Of a stretch of 64,000 nt of DNA, positions 1 through 7,618 are shown in pieces (positions within the stretch are counted from its first letter, which is position 1; every line of letters begins with the position of its first letter). The DNA is taken from positions 1,024,829 to 1,088,828 of the forward strand of contig NZ_SHKP01000004.1 of NCBI RefSeq assembly GCF_004217215.1. The letters run 5' to 3'. Position numbers and translations under genes: made by a program. The notes under the pieces are model-generated. The model saw only the letters and a list, made by a program, of their open reading frames with translations. It was not told the origin of the DNA and searched no databases. This DNA comes from Rivibacter subsaxonicus (GTDB lineage: Bacteria; Pseudomonadota; Gammaproteobacteria; Burkholderiales; Burkholderiaceae_C).

Positions 1-8
1 TCTGCCTG

Positions 9-863
9 CTACGCGTAGACCGCGACCACCTGGTAGGCCAGCGCCGCCAGTTCGCCGGCCGGCGTCCAGAGCCGGCCGCGCTGGTTGATGTAGCCATCGG
101 CGGCGGCCAGCGTGTCCATGTCGATGCGCCACGGTGCGCCGGGCTCGATCGCGGCGGTCGGCCGCAGCTCGAGTGCCCAGGTCACCGAGCTGGCCGGCGC
201 GGGGCTGCGCAGCTGGCCGATCGCCGGCGTCGGCGGCACGTCGGCCAGCAGCACGATGAGCACCTCGGGGTGGACCCCGTCATCGTCACGCAGGCGCAGG
301 TACATGCTGGTGTCCCAACCTTGGCCGCCGGTGTAGGGCGGCGCGCCCTCGGCCCAGCGCAGGTCGAAGTGGCGGATGAAGGCCGGCGTCACGCCCTCGA
401 TCTGCGGAAAGCGGATCGCCTGCTCGGGGCCGACCGCGATCGCCGGCGCGCGCGGCAGCAGCGCCGGCAGCGTGCTCGAGCGCGCGGCGCCGAAGGTGGC
501 CAGCAGCACCGCGGCCACGGCCTCGGCGCCGCTGGCACCGCGTTGCAGCACGGTGGCCTGCATCTGGCGCGTGTTCTTGCCGGCACGCAGTTGCTGCACC
601 TTCACGGTCGTCTCGCCGGCGCCGACCGGGCCGACGAAGTTGGTCTGCAGCGCGCGCAGCGGCATCGACGTGCCCTCGCTGCAGTCGAGCATCGCCTGCA
701 CGCCAAGTGCCGCGATCAGGCCGCCGAAGGTGGTGCGGCCCTGCAACCAGTCGGTGGTGATGGTGAAGCGCACGCCGTCGGCCTCACGCTGGCGCAGCGC
801 CAGCAGCTGGCCGAAGGGATGGAGGGCGGGGGCCGGGCGGTCGGCGGGGGACTGCGGGTTCAT
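9..863 (-). CDS. Acyl-CoA thioesterase family protein (double hotdog)
   Basis: Predicted 284-residue cytoplasmic thioesterase that would hydrolyse acyl-CoA to free acid and CoA. The first half (about residues 20-135, with WLQGRTTFGG and the following LRALQTNFVGPV) looks like a hotdog domain of the TesB/4HBT_3 type. The second half (about 160-284, ending LAYQVVAVYA) looks like the second hotdog. The length suits the double-hotdog family. No Shine-Dalgarno sequence is visible before the ATG at 863. A perfect palindrome lies just upstream at 898-909, so control by a TetR-type repressor is possible. Substrate chain length cannot be read from the sequence. Confidence 0.82.
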   Translation of the reverse strand: MNPQSPADRPAPALHPFGQLLALRQREADGVRFTITTDWLQGRTTFGGLIAALGVQAMLDCSEGTSMPLRALQTNFVGPVGAGETTVKVQQLRAGKNTRQMQATVLQRGASGAEAVAAVLLATFGAARSSTLPALLPRAPAIAVGPEQAIRFPQIEGVTPAFIRHFDLRWAEGAPPYTGGQGWDTSMYLRLRDDDGVHPEVLIVLLADVPPTPAIGQLRSPAPASSVTWALELRPTAAIEPGAPWRIDMDTLAAADGYINQRGRLWTPAGELAALAYQVVAVYA

Positions 864-897
864 GGTGAAGAGGGAAGCGAGTGGTTGCCGGATTATC

Positions 898-909
898 GAA
901 CGATCGTTC
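898..909. promoter_or_regulatory. Perfect palindrome GAACGATCGTTC, candidate operator
   Basis: A 12-bp perfect palindrome lies between the divergent thioesterase gene (start 863) and the secreted-protein gene at 1028. Short palindromes of this form are typical operators of TetR-family regulators of acyl-CoA genes. The regulator is not identified here. It is 34 bp upstream of the thioesterase start codon, where a repressor could block transcription. Confidence 0.4.
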
Positions 910-1027
910 TATTTTTGCCGGTCGCCGTGGCGCCGGCGGCCCGCCGGGGCGGTGGCATGATGCGCGCCTCGCGCGGCGGTCGCCGTCTCCTGGCGGACAT
1001 GCCGCGCGCCGTCATCGAAAGTGCAGC

Positions 1028-1567
1028 ATGAAGTCTCCGATCGTCTCCCGGCCCGCCCGCGGCCTGTTGTTCACCCTGCTGGCGCTGGGCGCCGCCGCAC
1101 CGCTGCTGGCCGCCGATCCGGCACCCGCCAAGCAGGCCGCCAAGCCCGCCGCGGCCGCGGCCTCCGGCACCGTGCTGACCCTCGGCAAGGGCAAGCCGAC
1201 CGGCCAGGTCCTGACGCGCGATCAATTGCGCGCCTGCCTCAAGGAGCAGCCGCTGCTCAAGGCTTCCGGCGAGGAGGTGGTGCAGGCCCAGACCGCGCTC
1301 GACGCGCGCAAGGCCGAGGTCGACAAGGTCACCGCCGCGATCGCCACCGCGCGCGAGTCGGTCGACACCACCAACGAGCAACAGGTCAACGACTTCAACG
1401 CCAAGGTGCGCGAACGCACCGCGCTGGTCGATGCCTACAACGAGCAGTTGCCGGCCTTCAACAAGCAGGCCGAGGCCTACATGGGCCGCAAGGATGCCTG
1501 GCAGCGCGACTGCGCCGATCGCCCGTACACCGAACTCGACTACTTCGCGATCCAGCGCGGCAAGTGA
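1028..1567 (+). CDS. Hypothetical secreted coiled-coil protein
   Basis: 179-residue protein of unknown function. Residues 1-29 form a Sec-type signal peptide: basic start MKSPIVSRPARG, hydrophobic core, likely cleavage after LLAA. An Ala/Lys/Pro-rich linker follows (about 30-47). Residues about 75-150 are charged and alanine-rich with heptad-like spacing, which suggests a periplasmic coiled coil. Two cysteines (in RACLKEQ and in QRDCADRP near the C terminus) could form a disulfide. The ATG at 1028 was chosen over longer in-frame starts because it begins the signal peptide. No family is recognised. Confidence 0.7.
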   Translation: MKSPIVSRPARGLLFTLLALGAAAPLLAADPAPAKQAAKPAAAAASGTVLTLGKGKPTGQVLTRDQLRACLKEQPLLKASGEEVVQAQTALDARKAEVDKVTAAIATARESVDTTNEQQVNDFNAKVRERTALVDAYNEQLPAFNKQAEAYMGRKDAWQRDCADRPYTELDYFAIQRGK

Positions 1568-1585
1568 GTCGGCGCGCCCCTCGCG

Positions 1586-2131
1586 TCAGGCGGGCGGCTT
1601 CTCGGCGACTTCCTTGAGCTTGTTCAGCCCGGCCTCGAAGTCTGGCCCGATCATGCGGTCGGCGAACGGCGCCATCCAGCGGAACATCGGGTTCTTGCCC
1701 ATGTCGCCGTTCATCTCCCAGATCACGGTGGTGCCACCGCTGGCGTTGGGGCTGAAGCGGAAGTCGCCGCGGCTGGTGGTGCCGAAGTCGGGGAAGAACA
1801 GGTCGTAGCCGAGCCGGCGGCCGGGCTCGGCGGTGGTGAAGCTCATGCGGCCGTCGCCCTCGCTCTTGCTCTGCCACTCCCAGACCGCGCCGCTGCCGCT
1901 GTTCGGGCCGCTGTAGCGGATCTGCATGTTCGGGTCGCGCTGGTTCCAGACGCTCCAGCGCTTCCATTCGCGCGGATCGGAGACCAGCGCGTAGAGGCGA
2001 TCGGCCGGCGCGTTGATCTCGACCTGGCGCGTGACGCGGAAGTTCGGATTCATCAGCAGGCCGCCGATCAGCAGCACCGCCACCACCGTGACAAAGCTGA
2101 TCAGGAACCACTTGAACAGGTTGCGCAGCAT
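1586..2131 (-). CDS. SRPBCC family protein, membrane-anchored
   Basis: 181-residue protein. An N-terminal hydrophobic helix (about residues 5-27) is followed by a START-like SRPBCC domain, from VEINAPADRLYALVSDPREWKRWSVW to LNKLKEVAE. The domain matches the polyketide-cyclase/dehydrase-type ligand-binding fold, and the ligand is unknown. The single helix would tether it to the inner membrane. The ATG at 2131 was chosen because it starts the hydrophobic segment; the upstream in-frame extension has no domain character. It is divergent from the MetE-like gene at 2242. Confidence 0.75.
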   Translation of the reverse strand: MLRNLFKWFLISFVTVVAVLLIGGLLMNPNFRVTRQVEINAPADRLYALVSDPREWKRWSVWNQRDPNMQIRYSGPNSGSGAVWEWQSKSEGDGRMSFTTAEPGRRLGYDLFFPDFGTTSRGDFRFSPNASGGTTVIWEMNGDMGKNPMFRWMAPFADRMIGPDFEAGLNKLKEVAEKPPA

Positions 2132-2241
2132 CCGCGTCTCCGATCGGTAGGGAAGATCGGCCGAGCCTAGGGTCGGTGCGCGCTGATGTCCATCGGGACG
2201 CTGCCTATCATGCGAGCCACGCACCCCATCGAGGAGAGGCC

Positions 2242-3282
2242 ATGGACTACACATCGCCGCTGTTCCCGACCGCCATTGCCGGCAGCCTGCCCAAGCCCGG
2301 CTGGCTGGCCGAAACCAACAAGCTGTGGCCGAAGTGGCGCGAGGAGGGCGCGGCGCTGGCCCAGGCCAAGCTCGACGCGACGCTGCTCTGGCTCAAGGCA
2401 CAGGAGGACGCCGGGCTCGACGTGGTCGGCGACGGCGAGCAGTCGCGCCAGCATTTCGTTCACGGCTTTCTCGAGCAGGTCGAGGGCATCGACTTCGAGC
2501 ACAAGGTCGAGATGGGCATCCGCGCCGACCGCTACAAGGCGATGGTGCCGCAGGTGGTGTCGGCGCTGAAGCTCAAGGGCCGCGTGCATGCAGCCGAGGC
2601 GCGCTTCCTGCGTGCCCACACGAAGCACCGCATCAAGTTCACGCTGCCCGGGCCGATGACGATCGTCGACACCGTGGCCGACCGCTTCTACGGCGATCGC
2701 GTCAAGATGGCCTTCGCCTTTGCCGAGTTGCTCAACCAGGAAGCGCTGGCGCTGCAGGCCGACGGCGTCGACATCATCCAGTTCGACGAGCCGGCCTTCA
2801 ACGTCTACCTCGACGACGCCGCGAGCTGGGGCGTGCAGGCGCTCGAGCGCGCGGCGCAGGGCCTGAGCTGCACCACCGCGGTCCACATCTGCTACGGCTA
2901 CGGCATCCAGGCCAACATCGACTGGAAGCACACCCTCGGCGAGCAATGGCGCCAGTACGAGAAGGTCTTCCCGGCGCTGGCCAAGAGCTCGATCAGGCAG
3001 GTCAGCCTCGAGTGCTACAACTCGCACGTGCCGCCCGAGCTGATGGCGCTGCTCGAGGGCAAGGACGTGATGGTCGGCGTGATCGACGTCGCCAGCGACG
3101 TGGTCGAGACGCCCGAGCAGGTCGCCGACACCATCGGCCGTGCGCTGCAGTTCGTGCCGAAGCAGCGGCTGATCCCCTGCACCAACTGCGGCCTGGCGCC
3201 GATGGACCGCGCGGTGGCGCTGGCCAAGCTGCAGGCGCTCGGCCTCGGGGCGGCGCTGGCACGCGAGCGCTACGGCGCATGA
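2242..3282 (+). CDS. MetE C-terminal-like (cobalamin-independent) methionine synthase family protein
   Basis: 346 residues, matching the stand-alone C-terminal catalytic barrel of cobalamin-independent methionine synthase. The family zinc ligands are visible: His and Cys in HICYGYG, Glu in SLECYNSH and Cys in PCTNCGLAP. Homocysteine methylation is therefore plausible. There is no N-terminal MetE half, so the methyl donor may not be methyl-tetrahydrofolate triglutamate; paralogues of this kind often use other donors. The ATG at 2242 follows GAGGAGAGG, a strong ribosome site. It probably forms an operon with the cupin gene 13 bp downstream and the reductase after it. Confidence 0.82.
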   Translation: MDYTSPLFPTAIAGSLPKPGWLAETNKLWPKWREEGAALAQAKLDATLLWLKAQEDAGLDVVGDGEQSRQHFVHGFLEQVEGIDFEHKVEMGIRADRYKAMVPQVVSALKLKGRVHAAEARFLRAHTKHRIKFTLPGPMTIVDTVADRFYGDRVKMAFAFAELLNQEALALQADGVDIIQFDEPAFNVYLDDAASWGVQALERAAQGLSCTTAVHICYGYGIQANIDWKHTLGEQWRQYEKVFPALAKSSIRQVSLECYNSHVPPELMALLEGKDVMVGVIDVASDVVETPEQVADTIGRALQFVPKQRLIPCTNCGLAPMDRAVALAKLQALGLGAALARERYGA

Positions 3283-3295
3283 AGGGATGAGCGCG

Positions 3296-3760
3296 ATGAG
3301 CGAGAAGACGTGGAAGCACGACGGCGTGCAGGTGGTCCGCGCTAACCAGCTCGACCCCAACACCGCCCAGACCCCGGGCATGGACCGCAAGGCGGCGATC
3401 ACCTTCGCCCGCACCGGCGCCCAGAAGCTGTGGGCCGGCACGGTCCACATCCATGCCAACGCCAAGACCGGCGCCCACCATCACGGGCCGCTGGAGAGCG
3501 TGATCTACGTGGTTCGCGGCCACGCGCGCATGCGCTGGGGCGAGCGGCTCGAGTTCACCGCCGAGGCCGGGCCGGGCGACTTCATCTACGTGCCGCCATT
3601 CGTGCCGCACCAGGAGATCAACGCCAGCGTCGATGAGACGCTCGAGTGCGTGCTGGTGCGCAGCGACGGCGAGGCGACCGCGATCAACCTCGACATCGAG
3701 CCGGTCGAGAAGCCCGAGAACGTGGCATGGATCGACCCGATCCACCGCGCCCCGGATTGA
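3296..3760 (+). CDS. Cupin domain protein
   Basis: 154-residue single-domain cupin. The first cupin motif is visible in HIHANAKTGAHHHGPLESVIYVVRGHARM (metal-binding His cluster and Glu). The second motif is in GPGDFIYVPPFVPHQEIN. It is probably a metal-binding enzyme or sensor of unknown substrate. Two start codons compete, at 3287 and 3296. AAGGGA at 3283-3288 overlaps the first but sits 7 nt from the second, so 3296 is preferred. It lies directly after the methionine-synthase-like gene and just before the saccharopine-dehydrogenase-like gene, so co-expression is likely. Confidence 0.8.
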   Translation: MSEKTWKHDGVQVVRANQLDPNTAQTPGMDRKAAITFARTGAQKLWAGTVHIHANAKTGAHHHGPLESVIYVVRGHARMRWGERLEFTAEAGPGDFIYVPPFVPHQEINASVDETLECVLVRSDGEATAINLDIEPVEKPENVAWIDPIHRAPD

Positions 3761-3774
3761 ACGAGTGGCGCCCG

Positions 3775-5043
3775 ATGGCCAAGCCTCGTTCCTACGACAT
3801 CGTCCTCTTCGGCGCCACCGGCTTCGTCGGCCGCCAGGCGGCGCTGTACCTGGCGCAGAAGGCGCATGACCTGCCCGACCTGCGCTGGGCCATCGCCGGC
3901 CGCGACCGGGCCCGGCTCGAGGCGCTGGCCGCCTCGCTGCACAACGCCGCCGCGCCGCCGGCGGTGATCGTCGCCGACGCGCTCGACCCGGCCGCGCTGA
4001 ACCGGCTGGCCGAATCGGCTCGCGTCGTGCTCTCGGTGGCCGGGCCCTTCGCGCGCTTTGGCGACGCGCTGGTCGATGCCTGCGTCGCGCAGCGAACCCA
4101 CTACTGCGACATCACCGGCGAGACGCCGTGGGTGCGGCGCCTGATCGACCGCCATCACGAGCGCGCCGCGGCCGACGGTACCCGCCTCGTGCCCTGCAGC
4201 GGCTTCGACTCGGTGCCTTCCGACCTCGGCGCCTGGTTCCTGGCGCGCGCGCTGCACGAGCGTCATGGCACGCAGGCCTTGCGGATCGAGGGCGTGCACC
4301 GCATGCGCGGCGGCTTCAACGGCGGCACGCTGGCCTCGGCGCTGGCGCTGTTCGATGCCGGCGACGCGGCACGGCTGGCAGAGCCCTTCCTGCTCAACCC
4401 GGCCGGCACCGTGCCGGTCGATCTGCGCCCACACCGCGACCAGACCACGCCCGAGCGTGACGAGGAAACCGGCGCCTGGCGCGCGCCCTTCTTCATGGGT
4501 CCGGTCAACACCCGCGTCGTGCGGCGCAGCGCCGGGCTGCTGCGCGGCACGCAGGGCTCGCCCTATGCCGACGACTTTGCCTACCGCGAGTGGCTGCACC
4601 TCGGCCACGGCATGCCGGGCGTGGCGGCGGCCGCGGCCTACGGCGTGGCGACCGGCGGCTTCGCGCTGGCGGCGCGGCTGCCGCCGACGCGGCGCCTGCT
4701 GGGCCGGCTCAAGGCGCCGGGCGAGGGGCCGACGCCGGAGCAGATCGAGCGCGGCTCGTTCCGCTGCGACCTGCGCGTGCTCGACGGCGCAGGCCACAAG
4801 ATGTTTGCCCGCGTCGAAGGCCGTGGCGACCCCGGCAACCGGGCGACCACGATCTTCGTCTGCGAGTCGGCGCTGGCGCTGGCGGTCGATGCGCTGCGGC
4901 TGCCGGGCGGCGCCGAGCGCGGCGGCCTGCTGACGCCGGCCATCGCCTTCGGCGACGTGCTGGTCGAGCGGCTGCGCGCGGCCGGCATCACGTTCAGGTT
5001 GATCGATGAGGGCCAGGGCGGGCAAGCGGCCGCCAGCCAATGA
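3775..5043 (+). CDS. Saccharopine dehydrogenase-like / trans-acting enoyl reductase family protein
   Basis: 422 residues. A Rossmann NAD(P)-binding motif opens the protein (DIVLFGATGFVGRQAALYL), followed by RWAIAGRDRARLEALA. The pattern VLSVAGPFARFGDALVDACV and HYCDITGETPW is typical of the saccharopine-dehydrogenase-like family that includes mycobacterial trans-acting enoyl reductases. In bacteria without polyketide lipids the substrate is unknown. A hydrophobic segment near residues 195-215 or 290-305 may contact membrane. The ATG at 3775 starts immediately before the dinucleotide fold and lies 14 bp after the cupin stop. Confidence 0.8.
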   Translation: MAKPRSYDIVLFGATGFVGRQAALYLAQKAHDLPDLRWAIAGRDRARLEALAASLHNAAAPPAVIVADALDPAALNRLAESARVVLSVAGPFARFGDALVDACVAQRTHYCDITGETPWVRRLIDRHHERAAADGTRLVPCSGFDSVPSDLGAWFLARALHERHGTQALRIEGVHRMRGGFNGGTLASALALFDAGDAARLAEPFLLNPAGTVPVDLRPHRDQTTPERDEETGAWRAPFFMGPVNTRVVRRSAGLLRGTQGSPYADDFAYREWLHLGHGMPGVAAAAAYGVATGGFALAARLPPTRRLLGRLKAPGEGPTPEQIERGSFRCDLRVLDGAGHKMFARVEGRGDPGNRATTIFVCESALALAVDALRLPGGAERGGLLTPAIAFGDVLVERLRAAGITFRLIDEGQGGQAAASQ

Positions 5044-5050
5044 AACACAG

Positions 5051-5089
5051 ATGGGTGAAGTGAATGGGTGAAGTCAATGGGTGAAGCCA
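5051..5089 (+). repeat. Three tandem 13-bp repeats covering a start codon
   Basis: ATGGGTGAAG plus three bases occurs three times head to tail (5051-5063, 5064-5076, 5077-5089); the units differ only in their last bases. Because 13 is not a multiple of three, each copy places ATG in a different frame. The third copy opens the gene at 5077. The first two each give a six-codon reading frame (MGEVNG then stop). This looks like slippage duplication of a translation start. Confidence 0.9.
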
Positions 5090-5529
5090 AGCGTCGCAAC
5101 CGACAGGGCGCGCAGGCAGTGGGCGAACTGCAGCAGCGCATCGACAGCGGCGAGTTCGGCGCCGCCGGGGTCGTCAGTCACTGGTGCGTTGTTCTCGACC
5201 GCTCGCCGCGCGGGCGCAGCATCCTGCTCGCGCTGCGCCAGGGCGGACGCTTCCCGGGCCTGGAGCCGCTGTTCGAGGCCGAGCCCTTCCGCTTCTGGGA
5301 GGCGTCGGCGCTGTTCGACTTCGTGGTGCTGTGCAGCGGCGAGGGCAGCGCCGATCGGCGCACGCAGCTCGCGGCCGACGAGGCCAAGCTGCTCAAGACC
5401 GCGCTGCCGACCGCGCTGGCGCGGGCCGGGTCGGCGCAGCAACGCGCCGGCGTGGTGCTGGCGCTCGACGAGGCGAGCGAAGCGAAGGTGCAGCAGGCGC
5501 TGGCGGAGTCGACCTTCCGTTCGCGCTGA
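5077..5529 (+). CDS. Hypothetical protein with MGEAKRR start
   Basis: 150-residue soluble protein of unknown function. The N terminus MGEAKRRNRQG resembles a short basic start shared by many uncharacterised bacterial proteins. The rest is helix-rich with no recognised motif. I prefer the ATG at 5077, the third copy of a 13-bp tandem repeat; an in-frame GTG at 5068 would add three residues. The earlier repeat copies may act as decoy starts. It is convergent with selU, ending 27 bp from it, with no clear terminator between. Confidence 0.7.
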   Translation: MGEAKRRNRQGAQAVGELQQRIDSGEFGAAGVVSHWCVVLDRSPRGRSILLALRQGGRFPGLEPLFEAEPFRFWEASALFDFVVLCSGEGSADRRTQLAADEAKLLKTALPTALARAGSAQQRAGVVLALDEASEAKVQQALAESTFRSR

Positions 5530-5556
5530 GGTATCGAAGCGCTCGCGTCGACCAGT

Positions 5557-6606
5557 TCAGTCCGCGTCGGCGATGCGCCTTGCGAGCTCCTCGATGCCTG
5601 TCTCGCTGAGATCGTCGGTCGCGAAGGCCGGCGCCTTGTCGAGCCCGAGGTAGTTGCGGCCCTGCGAGCGCTCGTACAGCGGGTCGTAATGCCTCTCCAT
5701 CAGCTCGGCGAACAGCGGCTCCAGCGCGCCTTCCGCGGCCCACTGCTGCCAGCGTGCCAGCGTCTCGTTGGACTGCAGGCCATGCAGTTGCGCCAGCTTG
5801 GCCTGCAGGGCGGCGCGGTCGTCGCCGAGGAAGGCGTAGTCGCGCAGCAGGTAGGCCAGGCGCGCCGCCGGCGTGGCTTCGATCTCGACGCAGCGCGCCG
5901 CGCGCAGCGGCAGCAGCACCGGGTCGGGCACCGCGATGCGGCCGATGCGGCGGCTCTCGGCCTCGACAAACACCGGCCGTGCCGGATCGATGTTGTCGAG
6001 CACCTCGCACAGCAGCGTCTCGAAGCGCTTCTGCGAGGGCTGCTCGACGCCCGGCACCGAGCCCAGCACCGAGCCGCGATGGCCGGCCAGCGCCTCGAGG
6101 TCGATGACCTGCTCGCCCAGCGCCGCCAGCGCATGCAGCACCCGCGTCTTGGCGCTACCGGTGGCGCCGGTCAGCACGCGCAGTTCGAGCCGTGGCATGC
6201 GCTCGGCGATCTGCGCGATCACGTGCGCGCGCCAGCGCTTGTAGCCGCCCTGCAGTTGCTGTGCGTCCCAGCCCACCAGGCGCAGCCAGTCGGTGAAGCT
6301 GCCGCTGCGCTGGCCGCCGCGCCAGCAGTAGACCAGCGGCTTCCAGCTCCTGGGCTGGTCCTTGAAGACCGCGCTTTCGAGGTGGCGTGCGATGTTGCGC
6401 GCGACCATCGCGCCGCCGACCTTGCGCGCCTCGAAGGGCGAGACCTGCACGTAGAGCGTGCCGACGATGCGGCGCTCCTCGTCGTCGAGCACCGGGCAGT
6501 TGATCGCGCCCGGGATGTGGTCGAGCGCGTACTCGGCCGGCGAGCGGGCGTCGATGACGATGTCGAAGCTCGCGCGGTCTTCGATGCCGGCGCCGCTCTT
6601 GGCCAT
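5557..6606 (-). CDS. selU: tRNA 2-selenouridine synthase SelU/MnmH
   Basis: 349 residues. An N-terminal rhodanese domain (about 10-125) carries the catalytic cysteine (about C94) in YCWRGGQRSG. A P-loop NTPase-like domain follows, with GATGSAKT at about 147-154; the glycine normally before Lys is Ala here. The enzyme converts the 2-thiouridine at tRNA wobble position 34 to 2-selenouridine through a geranylated intermediate, using selenophosphate. The start ATG overlaps the stop of the upstream SRPBCC gene by one base, so the two are probably translated together. A selenophosphate synthase gene is not in the window. Confidence 0.92.
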   Translation of the reverse strand: MAKSGAGIEDRASFDIVIDARSPAEYALDHIPGAINCPVLDDEERRIVGTLYVQVSPFEARKVGGAMVARNIARHLESAVFKDQPRSWKPLVYCWRGGQRSGSFTDWLRLVGWDAQQLQGGYKRWRAHVIAQIAERMPRLELRVLTGATGSAKTRVLHALAALGEQVIDLEALAGHRGSVLGSVPGVEQPSQKRFETLLCEVLDNIDPARPVFVEAESRRIGRIAVPDPVLLPLRAARCVEIEATPAARLAYLLRDYAFLGDDRAALQAKLAQLHGLQSNETLARWQQWAAEGALEPLFAELMERHYDPLYERSQGRNYLGLDKAPAFATDDLSETGIEELARRIADAD

Positions 6607-7202
6607 CACTTGCTGGCCGCGCCGGCCTTGGCCGCGGCTTCCTCGTGCATCTTGCGCAGGCTGGCGCGCCACTCGGTCCAGTCCTGCGGCCCGGTCTCGA
6701 AGCGCTTCTTCAGGTTGCCGAGCACGCCGCCCCAGGCCCGGTCGAAGTAGGCGTAGGCCTTGTCCCACTCGCCGCCGTCGCCCCAGCCGGTGTGGTGCAG
6801 GCTGACGCGGGTCTGCTTGTCGCCGACCGACGCAAAACGCACGACGACGAAGGTGCGCTGCTCGCGCGCCTGCGGCAGGTGCGGCGGCGCGTTCCAGTCG
6901 AAGCTCAGCATCTGCTTGGGTTGCAGCGCCATGAAGCGCATCGTGTCGGCGCCCTTGGCGCCGGGTGCCGCGTAGGGATCGATGTGGATGTGGAAGGCGC
7001 CGCCGACGCGCGGCTCGATCACCGCCTCGGGCGCGAAGAAGCTGGTGATGCCCTCGCGCGTGGTCCACGCGGCCCAGGCCTCGTCGAGCGAGGCGTCGAT
7101 GACGACCTCCTTGTCGATGCCGCGCTCGGCCGCCGCTGCGGTGCCGCCGACGAGCAGGCCCGCGAGCAACGCCAGGACGGCGGAAAGAGGGGCGATGCGC
7201 AT
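6606..7202 (-). CDS. Secreted SRPBCC (AHSA1-like) protein
   Basis: 198 residues. A clear signal peptide (residues 1-24, ending GGTAAAA) is followed by an Activator-of-Hsp90-type SRPBCC domain, with RGIDKEVVIDASLDEAWAAWTT and VRFASVGDKQTRVSLHHTGWGDGGEWDKAYAYF. Such periplasmic members are usually of unknown function. The ATG at 7202 has GAGGAGAAC just upstream, a good ribosome site. Its stop overlaps the selU start by one base. Confidence 0.75.
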   Translation of the reverse strand: MRIAPLSAVLALLAGLLVGGTAAAAERGIDKEVVIDASLDEAWAAWTTREGITSFFAPEAVIEPRVGGAFHIHIDPYAAPGAKGADTMRFMALQPKQMLSFDWNAPPHLPQAREQRTFVVVRFASVGDKQTRVSLHHTGWGDGGEWDKAYAYFDRAWGGVLGNLKKRFETGPQDWTEWRASLRKMHEEAAAKAGAASK

Positions 7203-7618
7203 GTTGTTCTCCTCGGCGTGGTGCTTCGCGTGTCGTCGGGCGCAACATCCTAGCGGCAGCGGTTGACGCCGACGGCTCGGGCATGCACACTCGCGGCCCG
7301 CATCGGCAAGCACGATGCCCCACCGCCGGCGCCAGCCGCCGGTCCCACCACCCAGCCAAGGAGCGAGCCGCCATGAACAAGCCCATTGCCCCCGCCCTCC
7401 GTCGCCCGGCTGGAAGCGTGGTGCGCGACAGCGCCTGACGCGTCGCTCACGGCAGTCGAGGTCCGCTCAACGCGGGCCGGCTGCCGATCCGGATTCTTCC
7501 CGCCGAGCCACGGACTTCACACCGTGGCGCGCGTCCGCATGGACGCCGCCGATCGCTCCGCCGCGTGTCCCTGCGACGCGTGGCCGGAGTTCAAGCTCTG
7601 CGAAGAATCCTCATCATC
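7203..7618. other. 416-bp intergenic region upstream of rsgA
   Basis: This region separates a leftward SRPBCC gene from rightward rsgA. It holds a plausible sigma-70 promoter (TTGACG at 7263-7268, then 17 bp, then CACACT) and a strong ribosome site (AAGGAG at 7358-7363) leading to a 21-codon reading frame at 7373. I see nothing coding-like between 7439 and 7618. Confidence 0.5.
7373..7438 (+). CDS. Possible 21-residue leader peptide or gene remnant
   Basis: ATG at 7373 lies 9 bp after a perfect AAGGAG, one of the best ribosome sites in the window. The frame encodes MNKPIAPALRRPAGSVVRDS plus Ala and then stops. It could be a leader peptide for rsgA 180 bp downstream, or the surviving start of a decayed gene. 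No family is recognised and no attenuator hairpin was found. The strong ribosome site is the only support. Confidence 0.3.
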   Translation: MNKPIAPALRRPAGSVVRDSA

